Assembly: GCA_937919795.1 (NCBI GenBank)
Contig: CALFOA010000265.1
Span: 1-6,494 of the forward strand
Direction: 5' to 3'
Length of the DNA stretch: 6,494 nt
Source of the DNA: an uncultured Neisseria sp.
GTDB lineage: Bacteria > Pseudomonadota > Gammaproteobacteria > Burkholderiales > Neisseriaceae
Part shown: positions 5,709 to 6,494 of the stretch, piece by piece
How positions within the stretch are numbered: position 1 is the stretch's first letter
How the letters are laid out: each line of letters opens with the position of its first letter
Notes under the pieces: generated by a model
Told to the model about the DNA's origin: nothing
The model's input: only the letters and a program-made list of their open reading frames with translations
Databases searched by the model: none
Program-made: the position numbers and the translations under genes

Positions 5709-5980
5709 GTTTAACTGTGCGGAGCGTGAAGTAGTTATTCTAAAGGGATGAGAGCAGGGTGGGTTAAACCCAATAGCGGCTTGAATGCCTGTCTGAAAAG
5801 TAAGTGTTTTTTTAGACGGAGGTAAGAACGAGGTGTTTTGGGTAACACTGATTGATATTATATTGGAATGGGCAGGCAAGATTAATGGCAGCCATGAACG
5901 GCCTTTGTTGCACGGTAATCGGCCACAATAGAGTCCATTTGGCTCAACGTCGGCGGCAACAGACATTTGGAGGATATCTG
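5709..5980. other. Non-coding stretch upstream of the lipoprotein gene
   Basis: No convincing gene is present. Visible structure: an odd palindrome TGGGTT-A-AACCCA (5760-5772), a DUS (5786-5797), a T-run at 5807-5813 followed by AGACGG that looks like a degenerate partner arm for the DUS, and GTGTT/AACAC inverted around six bases (5833-5848). The AT-rich stretch at 5851-5864 (ATTGATATTATATT) could hold the -10 box of the lipoprotein gene, but no well-spaced -35 is clear. Confidence 0.5.
5786..5797 (+). repeat. DNA uptake sequence, TG-wadDUS dialect (single copy)
   Basis: TGCCTGTCTGAA is identical to the two copies behind the LysR gene. It lies between the sdaA terminator and the lipoprotein gene. 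An intact inverted partner is missing: the following bases (TTTTTTTAGACGGA, 5807-5820) complement it only partly, so this may be an eroded DUS pair. Confidence 0.8.
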
Positions 5981-6382
5981 ATGGTAAAGAGGTTTCTTTT
6001 TTTACTGGTAACGGGCTTTATTTTTCTTCAGGGCTGCGCCATGGCTGCAGGAAAATTAGTTGAAGAAGTGTCGGCTTTGGAGAAGCCGGAAAGATTTAAG
6101 CCTCGTCAGGTTGATGACATTGTCCAAAAATACATAGCAGGAGGTATTTCCAAAGCTAAAGCCAAGGAAATTCTCGTATCAGAGGGCTTCAAAGTTACAG
6201 AAGAAGAAATGAAGAAGCCTTTAGACGATTGCGTCGACTGTGAGGGTACTGTAGTTGTCGCTAGATATGACCACAAGCCAGCGTTATCGCTGATGTATGA
6301 CTATGGAATAGTGGTTGAGGTCGGTTTTCGGGGCGGTAATGTTGCTGTTGTTCATGGCTGGTATGTAAAAAACGCAAATTGA
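5981..6382 (+). CDS. Small putative lipoprotein of unknown function
   Basis: A 133-residue protein that I do not recognise. It begins MVKRFLFLLVTGFIFLQGC: two basic residues, a hydrophobic stretch, and a lipobox LQGC with Cys19 as the lipidated residue. This predicts export and membrane anchoring, probably in the outer membrane since Ala20 follows rather than Asp. The mature part has a charged, probably helical segment rich in Lys and Glu (about 24-80), a CxxC pair (Cys84 and Cys87 in DDCVDCEG), then alternating hydrophobic residues suggesting beta strands (90-127). The ATG at 5981 is chosen because GGAGG (5969-5973) lies seven bases before it and the signal peptide starts there. An in-frame start at 5852 would add 43 unlikely residues. 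Codon use is visibly more AT-rich than in the upstream operon, which may mean later acquisition. It is a stand-alone gene between a terminator on each side. Confidence 0.85.
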   Translation: MVKRFLFLLVTGFIFLQGCAMAAGKLVEEVSALEKPERFKPRQVDDIVQKYIAGGISKAKAKEILVSEGFKVTEEEMKKPLDDCVDCEGTVVVARYDHKPALSLMYDYGIVVEVGFRGGNVAVVHGWYVKNAN

Positions 6383-6403
6383 TTAATCGCAGCCGAAAAA
6401 AGC

Positions 6404-6435
6404 AAACAAGCCTAAACGATTGTTTAGGCTTGTTT
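6404..6435. terminator. Shared terminator between the lipoprotein gene and the tRNA-Lys gene
   Basis: AAACAAGCCTAAAC (6404-6417) and GTTTAGGCTTGTTT (6422-6435) form a perfect 14-bp stem with a four-base loop. Read on the minus strand it is followed by GCTTTTTTCGG, a proper U-run, so it best serves the tRNA-Lys transcript whose 3' end is five bases away. In the plus direction the trailing T-run is weaker, but the hairpin can still end the lipoprotein transcript. Confidence 0.85.
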
Positions 6436-6440
6436 ATATC

Positions 6441-6494
6441 TGGTGGGTCGTGAAGGATTCGAACCTTCGACCAACGGATTAAAAGTCCGCTGCT
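6441..6494 (-). tRNA. tRNA-Lys (UUU), 3' part, cut by the window edge
   Basis: Read on the minus strand. The 3' end is encoded CCA (6441-6443), preceded by discriminator A and the acceptor half ACGACCC (6445-6451). The T arm GAAGG-TTCGAAT-CCTTC covers 6452-6468. The anticodon loop CTTTTAA lies at 6479-6485 with anticodon TTT at 6481-6483, which reads lysine codons. The anticodon stem's 5' strand and part of the D-arm region reach the window end; the D arm and 5' acceptor strand lie outside. The sequence follows the usual proteobacterial tRNA-Lys closely. Confidence 0.95.

Noticed and set aside
5852..5980. Upstream start for the lipoprotein gene
   Set aside because: It would bury the signal peptide 43 residues inside the protein, while a strong GGAGG sits before the ATG at 5981.
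1..6494. Mobile element, CRISPR array, toxin-antitoxin or defence system
   Set aside because: No transposase, integrase, regularly spaced repeats or paired small ORFs of that kind are visible on either strand.

Overview
The window is mostly Neisseriaceae DNA. It carries three copies of the 12-base word TGCCTGTCTGAA (2476-2487, 2523-2534 in reverse, 5786-5797). I know this word as the DNA-uptake-sequence dialect of Neisseria wadsworthii (TG-wadDUS). Two copies form an inverted pair behind a gene, as DUS commonly do. Gene style, a strong SdaA-type L-serine dehydratase and a tRNA-Lys(UUU) all fit a betaproteobacterium of this kind. The leftmost ~300 bases do not fit. They read as Pseudomonas (fluorescens-like): a REP/REPIN palindrome at 1-66 and the 3' half of a Pseudomonas-type thioredoxin-2 gene (trxC) at about 90-302.

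Layout. (1) 1-~300, foreign segment: partial REP element, then the trxC 3' half on the minus strand. (2) 90-1367, minus: one open frame whose N-terminal ~357 residues are a class III omega-amino acid:pyruvate aminotransferase (BauA-like) and whose C-terminal ~68 residues are the TrxC tail. The join lies in a short stretch coding for APVFEQA, which suits both parents. The result is a chimera, either an assembly or contamination misjoin or a real illegitimate recombination. (3) 1368-1501: divergent intergenic region with a 26-base dyad that is a good LysR-type operator candidate. (4) 1502-2437, plus: LysR-family regulator, followed by an AT palindrome and a DUS-pair hairpin terminator. (5) 2538-2783: promoter region. 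(6) 2784-4217 and 4258-5658, plus: a probable operon of a gamma-aminobutyraldehyde-type aldehyde dehydrogenase and sdaA, ending in a strong rho-independent terminator. (7) 5709-5980: non-coding, with one DUS. (8) 5981-6382, plus: a small lipoprotein of unknown function. (9) 6404-6435: terminator shared with a convergent tRNA-Lys gene, 6441-6494, cut by the window edge.

Working together. In its intact form the left part would be an amine/omega-amino acid catabolic unit: a pyruvate-dependent transaminase, a divergent LysR regulator and a semialdehyde/aminoaldehyde dehydrogenase that would oxidise the transaminase product. SdaA makes pyruvate from L-serine and could feed the transaminase's amino acceptor; that link is inference. 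I see no phage, insertion sequence, CRISPR array or defence system. The most notable thing here is the cross-genus chimera at the left edge, and the plainest explanation for it is an artefact.
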